Numbered from the stretch's first letter, positions 25,837 through 35,106 are shown. The stretch is 64,000 nt of DNA from Bradyrhizobium sp. AZCC 1721 (GCF_036924715.1 NZ_JAZHSB010000001.1:1603001-1667000); one strand, 5' to 3'. Made by a program: numbers and translations. The notes: generated by a model not told the origin, from the letters alone.

Positions 25837-26871
25837 TTGGACATTGTTCTCGCGCTTCAGTTGGTCACGACGATCGTCGTCGCGTTGTTTGTGGCATACA
25901 ACGTTTTTCATTACGTACTTTTTCTCTTGGTGACTCACCTGAAGGACGCGAGCAAGATCGGCCACGAATTGAATCAATTCGAGCAACGCCAACTGATCGA
26001 GTGGACACCGCGGCCGAGCGACTTCCTCAAGCACGACGACGAGAAGCGTACATACGATGACGTGTTCGGCGCGTATCGCGACGAGCAAGCGAACTACAGC
26101 ACGTGCGTTTTTCCCCGCATAGCGTTTTCGCGTCCCTACGAAGCCGAATACGTTCTTTTGAAGCCGAAGGAAGGGATGCGGGTGTTGGATCTCGGGTGCG
26201 GATCTGGCGCGGCGGCATACTACCTCGCCAGCCGACGAGACATCGAAATTGTGTGCGTGACTAATTCATCCGTACAGGCGGACATCTGCCGGCGGAAATT
26301 TGCAAAACTCGGTGGGCGCGGACAGGTCATCATCACCGACTTCGACAGCCTCGATCTCCCGAGTGAGAGTTTTGACGCCATCTATGCGCTCGAATCGATC
26401 GGCTATACCAAAAACTTGGACGCTTGGCTGGTGCGCTGCTGGCGGATGCTCAAGCCGGGAGGAAGCCTGTTGATCCGCTCACCGGGGTCGTTGGATCATT
26501 GTCGGCGTAGGGAGGATTACCTGAGCGTCACCGTCTTCTTCGAAAACTGGCGCTACAATTTTGTCGGCGCCAATCTTCTCGTCTACAAGATGCGCCGACT
26601 CGGCTTCAACCCGATCCGCTATCGCCGACTGCCATTCTGGGCTTGGGGCCTCACGTGGAACTTCATTCAACACTTGGTGTTGTGGAAGTATCGGCTAAAG
26701 ATGCGAACATTCGTGGAGTTGGAGCGGATCATTTGGCGCACTTCGAAGGTTTTTGTCTTCGGCAACCCGTACAACACGGTACTGGCTACCAAGCCCGCGG
26801 CAGCATCTTGCTCCCGGCAGACTCTTTCACCCTCAGAAGCATTGGGAGGCGTTGCCGAGACTGATCGCTAA
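25837..26871 (+). CDS. SAM-dependent methyltransferase with N-terminal membrane anchor
   Basis: 344 residues. Residues about 5-33 are a membrane helix (IVLALQLVTTIVVALFVAYNVFHYV). The catalytic part carries class I motif I 'MRVLDLGCGSGAAAYYLA', 'VIITDFDSLDLPSESFDAIYALESIGYT' (motifs II/III) and 'RMLKPGGSLLIRSP', as in cyclopropane-fatty-acid- or sterol-type methyltransferases. Likely modifies a lipid or membrane substrate at the inner membrane. Start is TTG 25837 with GGAG upstream. It precedes a GH13-type enzyme by about 270 bp; no functional link is evident. Confidence 0.85.
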   Translation: MDIVLALQLVTTIVVALFVAYNVFHYVLFLLVTHLKDASKIGHELNQFEQRQLIEWTPRPSDFLKHDDEKRTYDDVFGAYRDEQANYSTCVFPRIAFSRPYEAEYVLLKPKEGMRVLDLGCGSGAAAYYLASRRDIEIVCVTNSSVQADICRRKFAKLGGRGQVIITDFDSLDLPSESFDAIYALESIGYTKNLDAWLVRCWRMLKPGGSLLIRSPGSLDHCRRREDYLSVTVFFENWRYNFVGANLLVYKMRRLGFNPIRYRRLPFWAWGLTWNFIQHLVLWKYRLKMRTFVELERIIWRTSKVFVFGNPYNTVLATKPAAASCSRQTLSPSEALGGVAETDR

Positions 26872-27139
26872 AGCGACCCGCCGTTCATTCCGGCCCCGCC
26901 ATGCAGGCGGATTCTTCTACGAGCTTGTGAAGTACGTCACACGCAGGCTGCAATCGCCAGTCGATGATCCCAATCTGGCTGCGTTCTCCAAAGAATCCGA
27001 CAAAGAAGGCGCTTCTATCGATTTCAGATCCGGACGCCTGGAAAAGAATATGGGTATCTGACCCGGGCCCCAACCATAATCCCTGATGGGCTCGAGGGCA
27101 ACGAATGGTCTTCCCCGAAACTGTGAACAAGCAGTGCCG
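26872..27139. other. Spacer with possible unassigned coding segment
   Basis: The stretch contains a plus-strand frame ('GGFFYELVKYVTRRLQSPVDDPNLAAFSKESDKEG', stop 27059-27061) that overlaps the end of the methyltransferase. It looks protein-like but has no own ribosome binding site; it may be a displaced C-terminus of a related gene. Confidence 0.35.
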
Positions 27140-29131
27140 ATGCCCGCATCACAATCAAACATAACGTCGAGCACACCGCTAGGAGCGACTCTCGCGCCGG
27201 GTGGAGTTACCTTTCGCACTTGGGCGCCAAAAGCTCTGGAGGTGTACATCGCCTTAAAACAAACGACTGGAACCGTGCCCGCTGCTTTCCCCAAAAATCC
27301 CGGCGATCTACTCGTGAAAGACGGCCAAGATTTCTGGGCCGGCTTCGTACCCGGACTTAAGGACGGGGATCTTTATCGCTTTTACGTCGTCGGAACGGGG
27401 AGCGAGGGCTTCAAGCGTGATCCGTATGCGCGCGAGCTAGAGTTCAACGGGTATCCCGATTGCAACTGCATCGTGCGCGACCCGGGCACGTACCCTTGGC
27501 ACGACGCCGGGTTCCGTCCGCCGGCTTTCAGCGACCTGATCATCTACCAGTTTCATATTGGCGTGTTCTTTGCGCAGGACCCCGCGGGCACCGATATCCG
27601 GCGTCATCGCATCTGCAAAATTCTCGATGTGGTGGACCGCGTCGAATATTTCACGGATCTCGGCGTCAACGCCGTGATGCCGCTGCCGTTTCAGGAATAT
27701 CAGGGCGAGAACAGCCTCGGCTACAACGGCACGGACCTGTTTTCGCCTGAAATGGATTACGCGGTGCCGGCCGCGGAACTCGCCCCGTATGTGGTGCGCG
27801 TGAATCGATTGCTGGCGGCAAAGGGATTCGCCTCACTCACTGCGGCCCAACTCACCGGGCAGATCAATCAGTTCAAGGCGTTCATCGATCTCTGCCATCT
27901 CTATGGAATAGCCGTGATCGCGGACGTGGTTTACAACCACGCGGGCGGCGGCTTCGACGATCAGAGCATCAAATTCTTCGATCGACAGCCTTACTCGACG
28001 GACAACAACAGCCTTTATTTCACGGACAAGGATCACGCGGGCGGACGCGTCTTCGCGTATTGGAGACAGGAGGTGAGGCAATTCCTGATCGACAATGGCA
28101 AGTTGTTGCTACAGGAGTATCACGTCGACGGGCTTCGTTACGATCAGGTCACCGTGATCGCGGAAAGCGGCGGCTGGTATTTCGCCCAGGACCTCACGAA
28201 CACGCTGCGCTACGTCAAGCCGGAAGCCGTGCAGATCGCCGAATACTGGGACAACGACGCCGGTAACCGTTGGAAAGGCATTGCCGTCCCGCCGTACGGA
28301 ATGGGCTTCGATATGGGCTACAGTGACGCGCTGCGAGACACCTTGCGCGACCTGATCGCTCAAACCACTGGCGGCCGCAATGCCCGAGTCAATCTCGACA
28401 AGCTGCGCGATGCCCTTTACATGACTTACAAAGACTCCTCGCGCTGGACTGTCTTCCAGTGCATCGAGAACCACGACCTGCTCGACTTCAATCACACCGG
28501 CCGAGACCGTCAGCCCCGCATCGCCGCGCTCGCTGATCCCACCAACGCACGTTCCTGGTACGCGCGCAGCCGGGCCAAGGTCGCCACGGGTCTTCTCCTG
28601 ACGGCGCCGGGGGTCCCGATGATCTTCATGGGGCAGGAATTTCTGGAGGACAAATACTGGACGGACTGGCCGGGGCGGCCGGAATTGTTGATCTGGTGGG
28701 ACGGTCTCGAAGGCAAAGACAAGCACATGTCGGATCAGCATCGCTTCACGCGCGACCTCATGTGGCTCCGGCGAAAGCATCCGGCGCTGCGCGGCGAAGG
28801 CATAAATGTGTTCCATGTGCACAACGATACCCGTGTCATCGCTATTCATCGCTGGTTGCCGGGGGTTGGCCGCGACGTAGTCGTGGTCGCGAGCCTGAAC
28901 GAGAGCACGTTTTACAATCACGGCTATCGCCTCGGCTTTCCTGGCGGTGGCCACTGGAACGAGGTGTTCAACAGCGACATTTACGATCAGTGGTTCAATC
29001 CGAACGCGCAGGGCAATCCCGGCGGCATCACGGCCGACGGACCGGGATGGGACGGTCTGCCGACCTCTGCGGAAATCACACTGCCGGCAAACAGTGTTCT
29101 GGTGTTCGCGCGAGACGGGGGAGATTTCTGA
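27140..29131 (+). CDS. GH13 alpha-glucan enzyme (branching/trehalohydrolase-like)
   Basis: About 663 residues from ATG 27140 (ATG 27086 also possible). An N-terminal CBM48/E-set domain ('LGATLAPGGVTFRTWAPKALEVYI') precedes a (beta/alpha)8 barrel with all GH13 regions: I, DVVYNH (Asp262); II, GLRYDQV (nucleophile Asp335); III, QIAEYW (acid/base Glu368); IV, ENHD (Asp446). A short C-terminal beta domain follows ('VVVVASLNEST', 'LPANSVLVFAR'). It acts on alpha-1,4/1,6 glucans, but branching enzyme, debranching enzyme or trehalose-forming hydrolase cannot be separated. No glg or tre neighbours. Confidence 0.85.
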   Translation: MPASQSNITSSTPLGATLAPGGVTFRTWAPKALEVYIALKQTTGTVPAAFPKNPGDLLVKDGQDFWAGFVPGLKDGDLYRFYVVGTGSEGFKRDPYARELEFNGYPDCNCIVRDPGTYPWHDAGFRPPAFSDLIIYQFHIGVFFAQDPAGTDIRRHRICKILDVVDRVEYFTDLGVNAVMPLPFQEYQGENSLGYNGTDLFSPEMDYAVPAAELAPYVVRVNRLLAAKGFASLTAAQLTGQINQFKAFIDLCHLYGIAVIADVVYNHAGGGFDDQSIKFFDRQPYSTDNNSLYFTDKDHAGGRVFAYWRQEVRQFLIDNGKLLLQEYHVDGLRYDQVTVIAESGGWYFAQDLTNTLRYVKPEAVQIAEYWDNDAGNRWKGIAVPPYGMGFDMGYSDALRDTLRDLIAQTTGGRNARVNLDKLRDALYMTYKDSSRWTVFQCIENHDLLDFNHTGRDRQPRIAALADPTNARSWYARSRAKVATGLLLTAPGVPMIFMGQEFLEDKYWTDWPGRPELLIWWDGLEGKDKHMSDQHRFTRDLMWLRRKHPALRGEGINVFHVHNDTRVIAIHRWLPGVGRDVVVVASLNESTFYNHGYRLGFPGGGHWNEVFNSDIYDQWFNPNAQGNPGGITADGPGWDGLPTSAEITLPANSVLVFARDGGDF

Positions 29132-29314
29132 CCGAGGTATCGCTCAGCATGGATAGAATGCGATTCAGGGCCGTACTATCGCGGTCTGTGATGTCCTTGT
29201 TCAGCTCATGCTCCTGATCACGGTCGCGATCCTTCTCGCGCTCCGCTGCAAGTGTGACGGCAGCTTTCCAGCTCCGGTCATGCTCACGAGGTGCTGGTCA
29301 TGAAGAAGATCATA

Positions 29315-29772
29315 TCGTGAAAATCCGTAAAGCCGTGGATCAACGGTTGTCGCTCGGAACGGAGCTTGTCCATCCATTTTTCGCGTCGCTCCTTGCTCAG
29401 CAGCTTGCAAAACACGGAGCAGGCGGCGAAGCCATTGCCATATTGGCAGATGCGATTGCACAGACCGAGCGAACTGGTGAGGGCTGGTGGCAACCCCAAA
29501 ATGTACCGGATGATGGGCGACCTTTGCAAAATGGCAGGCTCGAGTAGTAGGAAGATAGAAGAATACTTTCAGCTTGCGATCGAGCGAGCACAGCTAAGAC
29601 ATGCAAAGTCGCATGAGCTGCGGGCTTGCACTAGTTAGCTTATCTCTGGCTCGACCAGGGCAAGCGCAACGACGCCCGCGACCTCCTCGAGCCCACATAC
29701 AGCTGGTTCACTGAAGGCTTCGACACGCCGGGACTCAAGCAGGCGAAGGCACTGATCGATAACTTGCAATGA
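29315..29772 (+). pseudogene. C-terminal remnant of a large cyclase/ATPase-TPR regulator
   Basis: Three segments in different frames resemble the end of the SAM-cyclase-ATPase-TPR family: 'FFASLLAQQLAKHGAGGEAIAILADAIAQTERTGEGWW', 'IEEYFQLAIERAQLRHAKSHELRA' and '[40 protein letters not shown]' with a TGA at 29770-29772. The order is correct, but the frame is broken at least twice. It is a decayed gene tail, complementary in family to the SAM fragment at 648-830. Confidence 0.7.
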
Positions 29773-29798
29773 GGATGCATGTCCGGTCGTGGCAGATA

Positions 29799-30009
29799 TT
29801 GTTGCAAAAGTCTTTTTGGGGTGACGAACGAAAATTTTCAGGACGCTGACGCGTGTTGCACGTGGCCACGTAAGGGACCACGTCGTTCCTCGTAAAAACG
29901 ACCACGGACCTGCGTAGCGGCGTGATGGCGCCTCGCATCGTTAACAGCTCTCTGAAAATCACCTTTCGCGAGATTTTCGGGGTCGTTCGATTTTCGACTT
30001 TTGCAACAA
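29799..30009. mobile_element. 211-bp MITE-like element
   Basis: Bounded by perfect 14-bp inverted repeats TTGTTGCAAAAGTC (29799-29812) and GACTTTTGCAACAA (29996-30009). The interior has no gene. The same terminus occurs at 328-341 next to the transposase remnant at the window start, so this is probably a non-autonomous derivative of that IS family. It sits between the cyclase remnant and group II intron copy 1. Confidence 0.75.
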
Positions 30010-30093
30010 AATCGGCACTTAGCAGACACCGGCCTCTTGCCGAATGCCCGCTTTGCGCCGGAAGCGGTCGTCCCGACACCGACGCGATTGACC

Positions 30094-31989
30094 GTGCGCC
30101 CCAAGGGCGCGAGCTACCAGTGAGGGAGGGTCTCACCCGGATAATTGTCGATTGGTCCGGAAGCTGGCAGGCGGCTCGGCCGGGTAACTGGCTGGGTCGG
30201 AGCCCTGCGACGAAGGCGGCCTTGGGCTGCTGAGCGATTCGATGGGCCGTAACAAAGTGAAGCCCGAGCAGGCCTCGAAAGTTCGAATGCGGATGCCGAC
30301 CCTCCGGTCATTTGGGGAAGGCCGCACGCGTGGGGAAGTAATCGACACACGCACCCACGCGATCCGCCGGGGTAGTGGGCACGGCACGTCGGAAGGGTGG
30401 TTCGCAGTTACAGGGGGAGACCCGTCGCGGACGAGGGTAGCGGCCTCAGCATCGCAATAGGCGGTGGTCACGGCGGGAGTCGGACGGGGCAATAGGAGCG
30501 TTGATGCCGGGAAATGCCGGTGGAGCAAAGGGCCCCGACTTCTGGTGCGCTTTTGAAGATGGTGAGGTGAAGGTGATTGGTGATGAGCCTGACAACGCCT
30601 GATAAGATCCGGAACCTTCAGAGAAAGCTCTACTGCAAGGCGAAGGCGGAGCCCACTTTCCGCTTCTATCTGCTCTACGACAAGATCTGTCGCGAGGACA
30701 TCCTGCTCCACGCCTATCGTCTCGCTCGCGTCAATGCGGGTGCAGCGGGTGTAGATGGGATGACGTTTTCTCGCATCGAGGAGCAGCGGAACTGGTCTCG
30801 AAGACGTACCGACCTGATCCGGTGCGGCGGGTGATGATCCCCAAAGCGAACGGTGGCGAGCGTCCGCTCGGCATTCCAACCATTCGTGATCGTGTGATTC
30901 AGACTGCCGCCAAGATCGTGATCGAACCCATCTTCGAGGCTGACTTCGAGGACAATGCCTACGGCTACCGGCCCGCTCGCGGGGCGGTGGACGCGGTCAA
31001 GGAAGTGCACCGGCATTTATGCCGGGGCTACGCTGACGTAGTTGATGCTGATTTGTCCAAGTTCTTCGATACGATCCCGCATTCCGAGCTGACAAAGTCA
31101 GTAGCCCGGCGTGTCGCGGATCGAAACGTCCTGCGCCTCATCAAGATGTGGCTGAGGGGCGCCGATCGAGGAACGGGACGCGGACGACACCCGGCACATG
31201 AGTGGTGGCAAGCGAAACACGCGCGGCACACCGCAAGGCGGCGTCGCAAGTCCATTGCTGGCCAACATCTACATGAACCGGTTCCTGAAGCATTGGCGTT
31301 TGACTGGCTGCGGCGACACGTTCCAGGCTCACGTCGTCTCCTATGCCGACGACTTCGTTATCCTCAGCCGCGGTCGCGCGGCGGAGGCATTAGCGTGGAC
31401 GAAGGCGGTGATGACCAAGCTCGGGTTGACGATCAACGAGGCGAAAACTTCGCTGAGAAGCGCCCGACAGGAACGCTTCGACTTCCTCGGCTACTCGTTC
31501 GGCGCCCATTGGTTTGAGGCGAACGGGAAGTGGTATCTGGGTGTAAGCCCGTCCAAGAAGAGTGTGCAACGGTTCAAGACAAGAGTCGGCGATCTGCTGG
31601 TGCCGAGCAACACCGATCCATGGCCGGAAGTACGTGACAAGCTGAACAGATCACTGCGCGGCTGGTCCAACTACTTTGGCTACGGCTCGCGAGGCAAGGC
31701 ATACCGTAGCGTCGATCAATACGTCTTTGAACGATTGCGCAGGTTCCTCGCGCGAAGGCACAAGGTGCAAGGGCGCGGCAATCGCCGATTTACATTCGAT
31801 GTCATTCATCGAGAACTCGGCGTTGTGTGCCTCCAACGCCTGCCCCGAGCGGCCCCGTCGTGTGCCTTGCGGTGAAGCCAGTCGGAAAGCCGGATGCCGG
31901 AAATCGGCTCGTCCGGTTTGATGAGCGGGGATGGGAAACGGGGCGATGGCCAAAGGCCCCCAAGCTACCGCGCCCATCCTCGACTCTAC
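30094..31989 (+). mobile_element. Group II intron, copy 1
   Basis: 1,896 bp. It begins GTGCG, the group II 5' consensus, and ends with CTCTAC. Domain V is visible at about 31886-31919: it starts AAAGCCGGATG, carries the AGC triad at 31888-31890 and ends CGTCCGGTTT. A reverse transcriptase gene lies inside. Almost identical to copy 2 (51193-53087). Both are preceded by the same 16 nt, ACCGACGCGATTGACC, which is the expected position of the intron-binding sites. Confidence 0.92.
30583..31875 (+). pseudogene. ltrA: Group II intron reverse transcriptase/maturase, two frameshifts
   Basis: The N-terminal part ([20 protein letters not shown] and on to [10 protein letters not shown]) is intact, but the frame breaks near 30790, where about 20 codons expected before '[16 protein letters not shown]' are missing; this break is shared with copy 2. 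The reverse transcriptase core follows ('[17 protein letters not shown]', '[15 protein letters not shown]', '[12 protein letters not shown]' with the catalytic YADD). A further inserted G near 31155 (GAGGGGC versus GAGGGC in copy 2) disrupts it again between fingers and palm. This copy cannot make a full maturase. Confidence 0.85.
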
Positions 31990-32105
31990 CAATTGCGACA
32001 TAGTGCTTTCTTGTCTCACGTTGCTTTGTCCGCTTCAATCATACGGTGCTGGGTATCGCCCACGCACGCCATCAGCACTGCTCGCTATCGCCGATGAGGT
32101 GATCG

Positions 32106-32287
32106 ATGAAGCCGCGAGACTTCGTTGCTGGGCTAATGATTGCGTCTGCGATGCGGCATGCTGTGGCGCATCAGCCGAAAAAGACGAAACGCATCACACT
32201 GGTAGCCTCCGTGACCAAGGTCAGCAATATGAGGGCTGACAAGACTTGGCTTTACCGCGCTTTTTCGAGGAGTTGAACCGGCAATAA
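32106..32287 (+). pseudogene. ABC transporter substrate-binding protein, N-terminal remnant
   Basis: MKPRDFVAGLMIASAMRH with a signal-like start, then 'KKTKRITLVASVTKVS' and 'TWLYRAFFEELNRQ', resembles the N-terminus of tryptophan/ABC_sub_bind substrate-binding proteins (YRAFFEELNRLGY). A one-base loss in a T-run at about 32262 shifts the frame, and a stop follows near 32285. The remaining 250 residues are absent. Confidence 0.55.
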
Positions 32288-32329
32288 GCAGAACCGAAGC
32301 AGATGGTCTCACAACACCAGGAGAGTCAT

Positions 32330-33265
32330 ATGCAATCGAGAGCGCTCGTCCTGAAATACCTCGTCCTCGTATCAGTAGCAGCCATGTTCTTCGTCGCGAG
32401 TCCGTCACTCGCGCAACAGAAAGGCGCATCCTCTTCTGAGATGCAAACAAGAGAGGTGCAAGTTAATGGCCTTACATTGCATTACATTGAACTCGGGCAA
32501 GGAACTCCAGTGGTGTTGGTGCATGGCACACTGGAGGATTACCGCACGTGGGATGGACAGCTTGAGGCATTGTCGAAGGGATATCGACTAATCTCGTACA
32601 GTCGTCGGTATCACTATCCAAATCAAGGGCCCAAAGATTCAACAGATTTTTCTGTCACCATACATGCGAGAGACCTGGCTGCCTTCATCAAGGCACTTAA
32701 TCTAACCCCGGTTCATCTCGTTGGTCATTCGTATGGGGCGTTTATTGCGTTCCTGGTCGCACGAGATCACCCGGAAGCCATTCGCAGTCTGACGCTGGGC
32801 GAACCGCCCATAATGCCGTTACTAAAAACTACTCCTGAAGGAGATGCTCTTCTTACCGCCGCTATCACGAGATCAATCGCTACGAGCGAAGCATTCAAGC
32901 AGGGGAATGACGAAGAAGGAGTGCGTCGATTTGTGAATGGCGTGTTGGGCGAAGGTTCGTACGAGAAACTCCCACCTTCCGTTCTGAAGCGCCTCATGGA
33001 TAATGCCCAAGAACTAAAAGGCGCGGCCTCATCGCGAAACCTCCACCCACCCACCACATGCGAGGATGTGCAGAAAGTGAAAGCGCCAACATTGCTCATC
33101 GACGGTGAGCGCAGTCCTAAGATGTTCCGTCTCATCAACGACAGACTGGAGCACTGCTTACCGAGCGTAGAACGTGCAACGATTCCGGCGGCATCTCATC
33201 AGATGGAGGTTGAGAACCCCCAAGCCTTCAATGAAACGGTGCTTGCATTCATTGCAAAGCACTGA
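32330..33265 (+). CDS. Exported alpha/beta hydrolase
   Basis: 311 residues from ATG 32330 with AGGAGA upstream. Signal peptide ending SLAQQ at about residue 28. Alpha/beta-hydrolase core: oxyanion-hole segment 'PVVLVHGTLEDYRTWDGQ', nucleophile elbow GHSYGAF, 'VKAPTLLIDGERSPKMF' with the acidic residue, and catalytic His in 'IPAASHQMEVENP'. Resembles haloperoxidase- or esterase-type hydrolases. Periplasmic; substrate unknown. Stands alone after a decayed ABC gene. Confidence 0.9.
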   Translation: MQSRALVLKYLVLVSVAAMFFVASPSLAQQKGASSSEMQTREVQVNGLTLHYIELGQGTPVVLVHGTLEDYRTWDGQLEALSKGYRLISYSRRYHYPNQGPKDSTDFSVTIHARDLAAFIKALNLTPVHLVGHSYGAFIAFLVARDHPEAIRSLTLGEPPIMPLLKTTPEGDALLTAAITRSIATSEAFKQGNDEEGVRRFVNGVLGEGSYEKLPPSVLKRLMDNAQELKGAASSRNLHPPTTCEDVQKVKAPTLLIDGERSPKMFRLINDRLEHCLPSVERATIPAASHQMEVENPQAFNETVLAFIAKH

Positions 33266-33506
33266 ACTGCTGCGGTGCGTGAGTCTGCTGTTGGCCCTTT
33301 TGAGACATGCCGAAGCTTGGTATGGATGTCGGCTTTCAGGGCGAAAGCGGAAGTCGCTCGGACATTGCCGATTGTCGCGAATGGCCCAACTCGGACAGAG
33401 AGGGCAGCGCCAGTCCGTGAACCGGCATTGGCAGCGAGCTGTGGCCCGAGACGCTCCCCGAAACAGCCGAAGCGCTGGACGCCTACTCCCCTACATATTC
33501 GAGACT
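33266..33506. other. Intergenic stretch with interspersed repeat
   Basis: No gene. About 33285-33410 contains 'GCCCTTTTGAGACATGCCG', 'GGCTTTCAGGGCGAAAGCGGAAGTC' and 'TCGGACATTGCC', fragments of the repeat family that also flanks cyclase genes. Confidence 0.45.
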
Positions 33507-33839
33507 TTACCAACCGCCACGGAAGTGACGTCGATAGCCCCATCCGCCACGCCAACCCGGACCAGCATACGCATATACAGGAGGTGCCACATAGACGCGC
33601 GGTGCCGCATAGACCGGATATTCATCAATCACCGCTGGCGGCGGCGCTACGATGACGGGCCGGCGAACCACGACAACGGGAGCCGTCTCCTCGACAACGA
33701 CAGGTGGCGGCGTCCGGTACTCGTACGTGTGAGTCTCCCGCCGATAGCTCGGAACTTCGCTATAGGGCGTTACTCCGTTGGCCATTGCCGGCGAGGCAAG
33801 AGCTAGTGCACCTGCCGCACCCAAGAGCGCTTTACGCAT
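33507..33839 (-). CDS. Exported proline/valine-rich protein
   Basis: 110 residues. A Sec signal peptide (MRKALLGAAGALALASPAMA) is followed by a low-complexity region of PPPVVVEETAPVVVVRRP type and a glycine/aromatic tail (WRGGWGYRRHFRGGW). Such proteins are common in bradyrhizobia and are thought to reside in the periplasm or outer envelope. No enzyme domain. Monocistronic. Confidence 0.8.
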   Translation of the reverse strand: MRKALLGAAGALALASPAMANGVTPYSEVPSYRRETHTYEYRTPPPVVVEETAPVVVVRRPVIVAPPPAVIDEYPVYAAPRVYVAPPVYAYAGPGWRGGWGYRRHFRGGW

Positions 33840-34301
33840 GGACGTTGCTCCGTTTTTTGATTCCTTGTTTGTTGCCCTGGAAGCAAACGCGAGAACCCGT
33901 TGTTAGGTTCATGAACGCGTGTTCAGCGCGCAAGCGCGCGGGCATATCCGCACCCGAGCGCCGCTTATCACTTACGGCCCGGATATTCGAGCGCGATCTA
34001 CAACCCTCATAGAATCGAAGTTCTTCGATGACTTCCGTTGATGGCACTTTTCCGAAGTCACGAGCGGCTGCAGCAATGTCCGCTGTTGAGGGAAAAGCGC
34101 GAGGGCAGGGAGCTATTCGACTTCCGCTGATAGCCCCCTAGCGGACGTTCCGGAGACGCCGGACAATGCACCTTGTGAGGCATAAGAAACGACCAAAAAA
34201 CAACAGTCTTGCTCAAAGCAGAAGGCTGCTCAGGAATGGGATTCCATTTTCTTCAGAATGTGGCCTGATTGATCGCCGGAAACAGTCTAGCGGAGGCTGC
34301 C
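33840..34301. other. Intergenic stretch
   Basis: No supported gene in 460 bp. It includes CCGCTGATAGCCCCCTAGCGG, an imperfect palindrome near 34127, and an ATGTCCGCTGTTGAGGG segment of the interspersed type. Confidence 0.4.
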
Positions 34302-34670
34302 ATGAAAGCATTCGATCGCGTACTGACGACGTTCGGTATTCTTCTTCTGCTTTCCATTCGTGCTGATGCGCACGATCCGTCGATGCCGCATCACGAATGG
34401 TTCAACAAGCAGGAAATGAACCCGGCTGCACAGCGTCGGCTCGGTCTTCCCTACAAGTCTTGCTGCAACAACGGCGACGTATTCAAGACCCGCTTCCGGG
34501 TTGGTGAAGATCGCTCAGACCAGTGGCAATACCTGAAAGATGGCGAGTGGAAAATCATTCCACCCGACATAATAAAGGAAAGTGATACGCCTGATCGTAC
34601 CCCCGTCCTGTTCATCAACAGATCGACGGGACAGGAGCTGTGCTTCTTCGTACCGCAAGGAGGCCTCTGA
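34302..34670 (+). CDS. Small exported protein with CC motif
   Basis: 122 residues from ATG 34302, GGAGG upstream. A signal peptide (about residues 1-24) ends near RADAHDPSMPHHEWF; the mature part has SCCNNGDVFKTRFRV, W-rich 'DQWQYLKDGEWKIIPPDII' and 'ELCFFVPQGGL'. The S-C-C-x-x-G-D motif with a later Cys suggests a disulfide-containing periplasmic protein. Function unknown. The next gene starts 4 nt after its stop. Confidence 0.8.
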   Translation: MKAFDRVLTTFGILLLLSIRADAHDPSMPHHEWFNKQEMNPAAQRRLGLPYKSCCNNGDVFKTRFRVGEDRSDQWQYLKDGEWKIIPPDIIKESDTPDRTPVLFINRSTGQELCFFVPQGGL

Positions 34671-34673
34671 TGA

Positions 34674-34823
34674 GTGGCCTGGATCCGATACCATTCAAAC
34701 CACGACTGCCGCTTCTGCGGAGGAAAGCTCACTCTCCTCAAAACGATCGTGGAATCTGAAAGCGGAGTTGTCACCCATATGTTTGAATGCCGGCGGTGCG
34801 GAGAGCGCACTTGGAGGGAATAA
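34674..34823 (+). CDS. 49-residue zinc-ribbon microprotein
   Basis: GTG start at 34674, AGGAGG 10 nt upstream, TAA at 34821-34823. Reads MAWIRYHSNHDCRFCGGKL, 'TLLKTIVESESGVVTHMF' and 'ECRRCGERTWRE'. The pairs CRFC and CRRC, 24 residues apart, form a classical zinc ribbon. The gene begins 4 nt after the preceding stop, and a strong hairpin terminator follows directly. Likely co-expressed with the exported protein; role unknown. Confidence 0.75.
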   Translation: MAWIRYHSNHDCRFCGGKLTLLKTIVESESGVVTHMFECRRCGERTWRE

Positions 34824-34846
34824 GGCCGCCCAGTTGGCGGCCTCTT
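34824..34846 (+). terminator. Intrinsic terminator (GGCCGCC family)
   Basis: GGCCGCC 34824-34830, loop CAGTT, GGCGGCC 34836-34842, then TCTTTC. It immediately follows the stop of the zinc-ribbon gene. Confidence 0.8.
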
Positions 34847-34950
34847 TCATTGTTCATCTTCAGTTTCCCGGCGAAGGCGGCCAGCCGCCTGTCGTCGTTC
34901 AGCGCGAACCAGACGGCATCCTTTTTCGTGGTCTCCAACCCTTCAAAGAG
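34847..34950 (-). pseudogene. SRAP (SOS-associated peptidase) internal fragment
   Basis: Minus-strand reading 'ETTKKDAVWFALNDDRRLAAFAGKLK' matches the central 'xxWFAxxxDRPLxAFAGxW' stretch of HMCES/SRAP proteins, which crosslink to abasic DNA. Its N-terminus is found displaced at 35284-35418. The middle and C-terminal parts are gone. Confidence 0.55.
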
Positions 34951-35008
34951 GAGGAGTAAGGCCGCCTCAGTTGGCAGCTGCCTTCCGTCAGCTGTTGACC
35001 CGAAACCG

Positions 35009-35106
35009 AAGTCAGGTTTGGCTCTTTGATTGTCGGCTTATCGGGGCAAACCGGAAGCAGCCGAACAATCTTCCGAACGGCGCTTTTTGACCCGCAACGG
35101 GCATCA
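35009..35106. repeat. Interspersed repeat shared with the cyclase promoter region
   Basis: Similar along its whole length to about 54979-55079, roughly four bases in five. Shared stretches include TTGTCGGCTTATCGGG and AAACCGGAAG, then TTTTTGACCCG. Here it is inserted between the two SRAP fragments. Confidence 0.75.

Noticed and set aside
26753..27061. Plus-strand open frame overlapping the methyltransferase end
   Set aside because: Its first half is out of frame with the methyltransferase; only the last 40 residues look protein-like, so it is noted as a spacer and not as a gene.
30133..30879. Minus-strand open frame of 248 codons in the intron, repeated in copy 2
   Set aside because: It lies in the structured ribozyme part and antisense to the maturase; identical in both copies only because the introns are.
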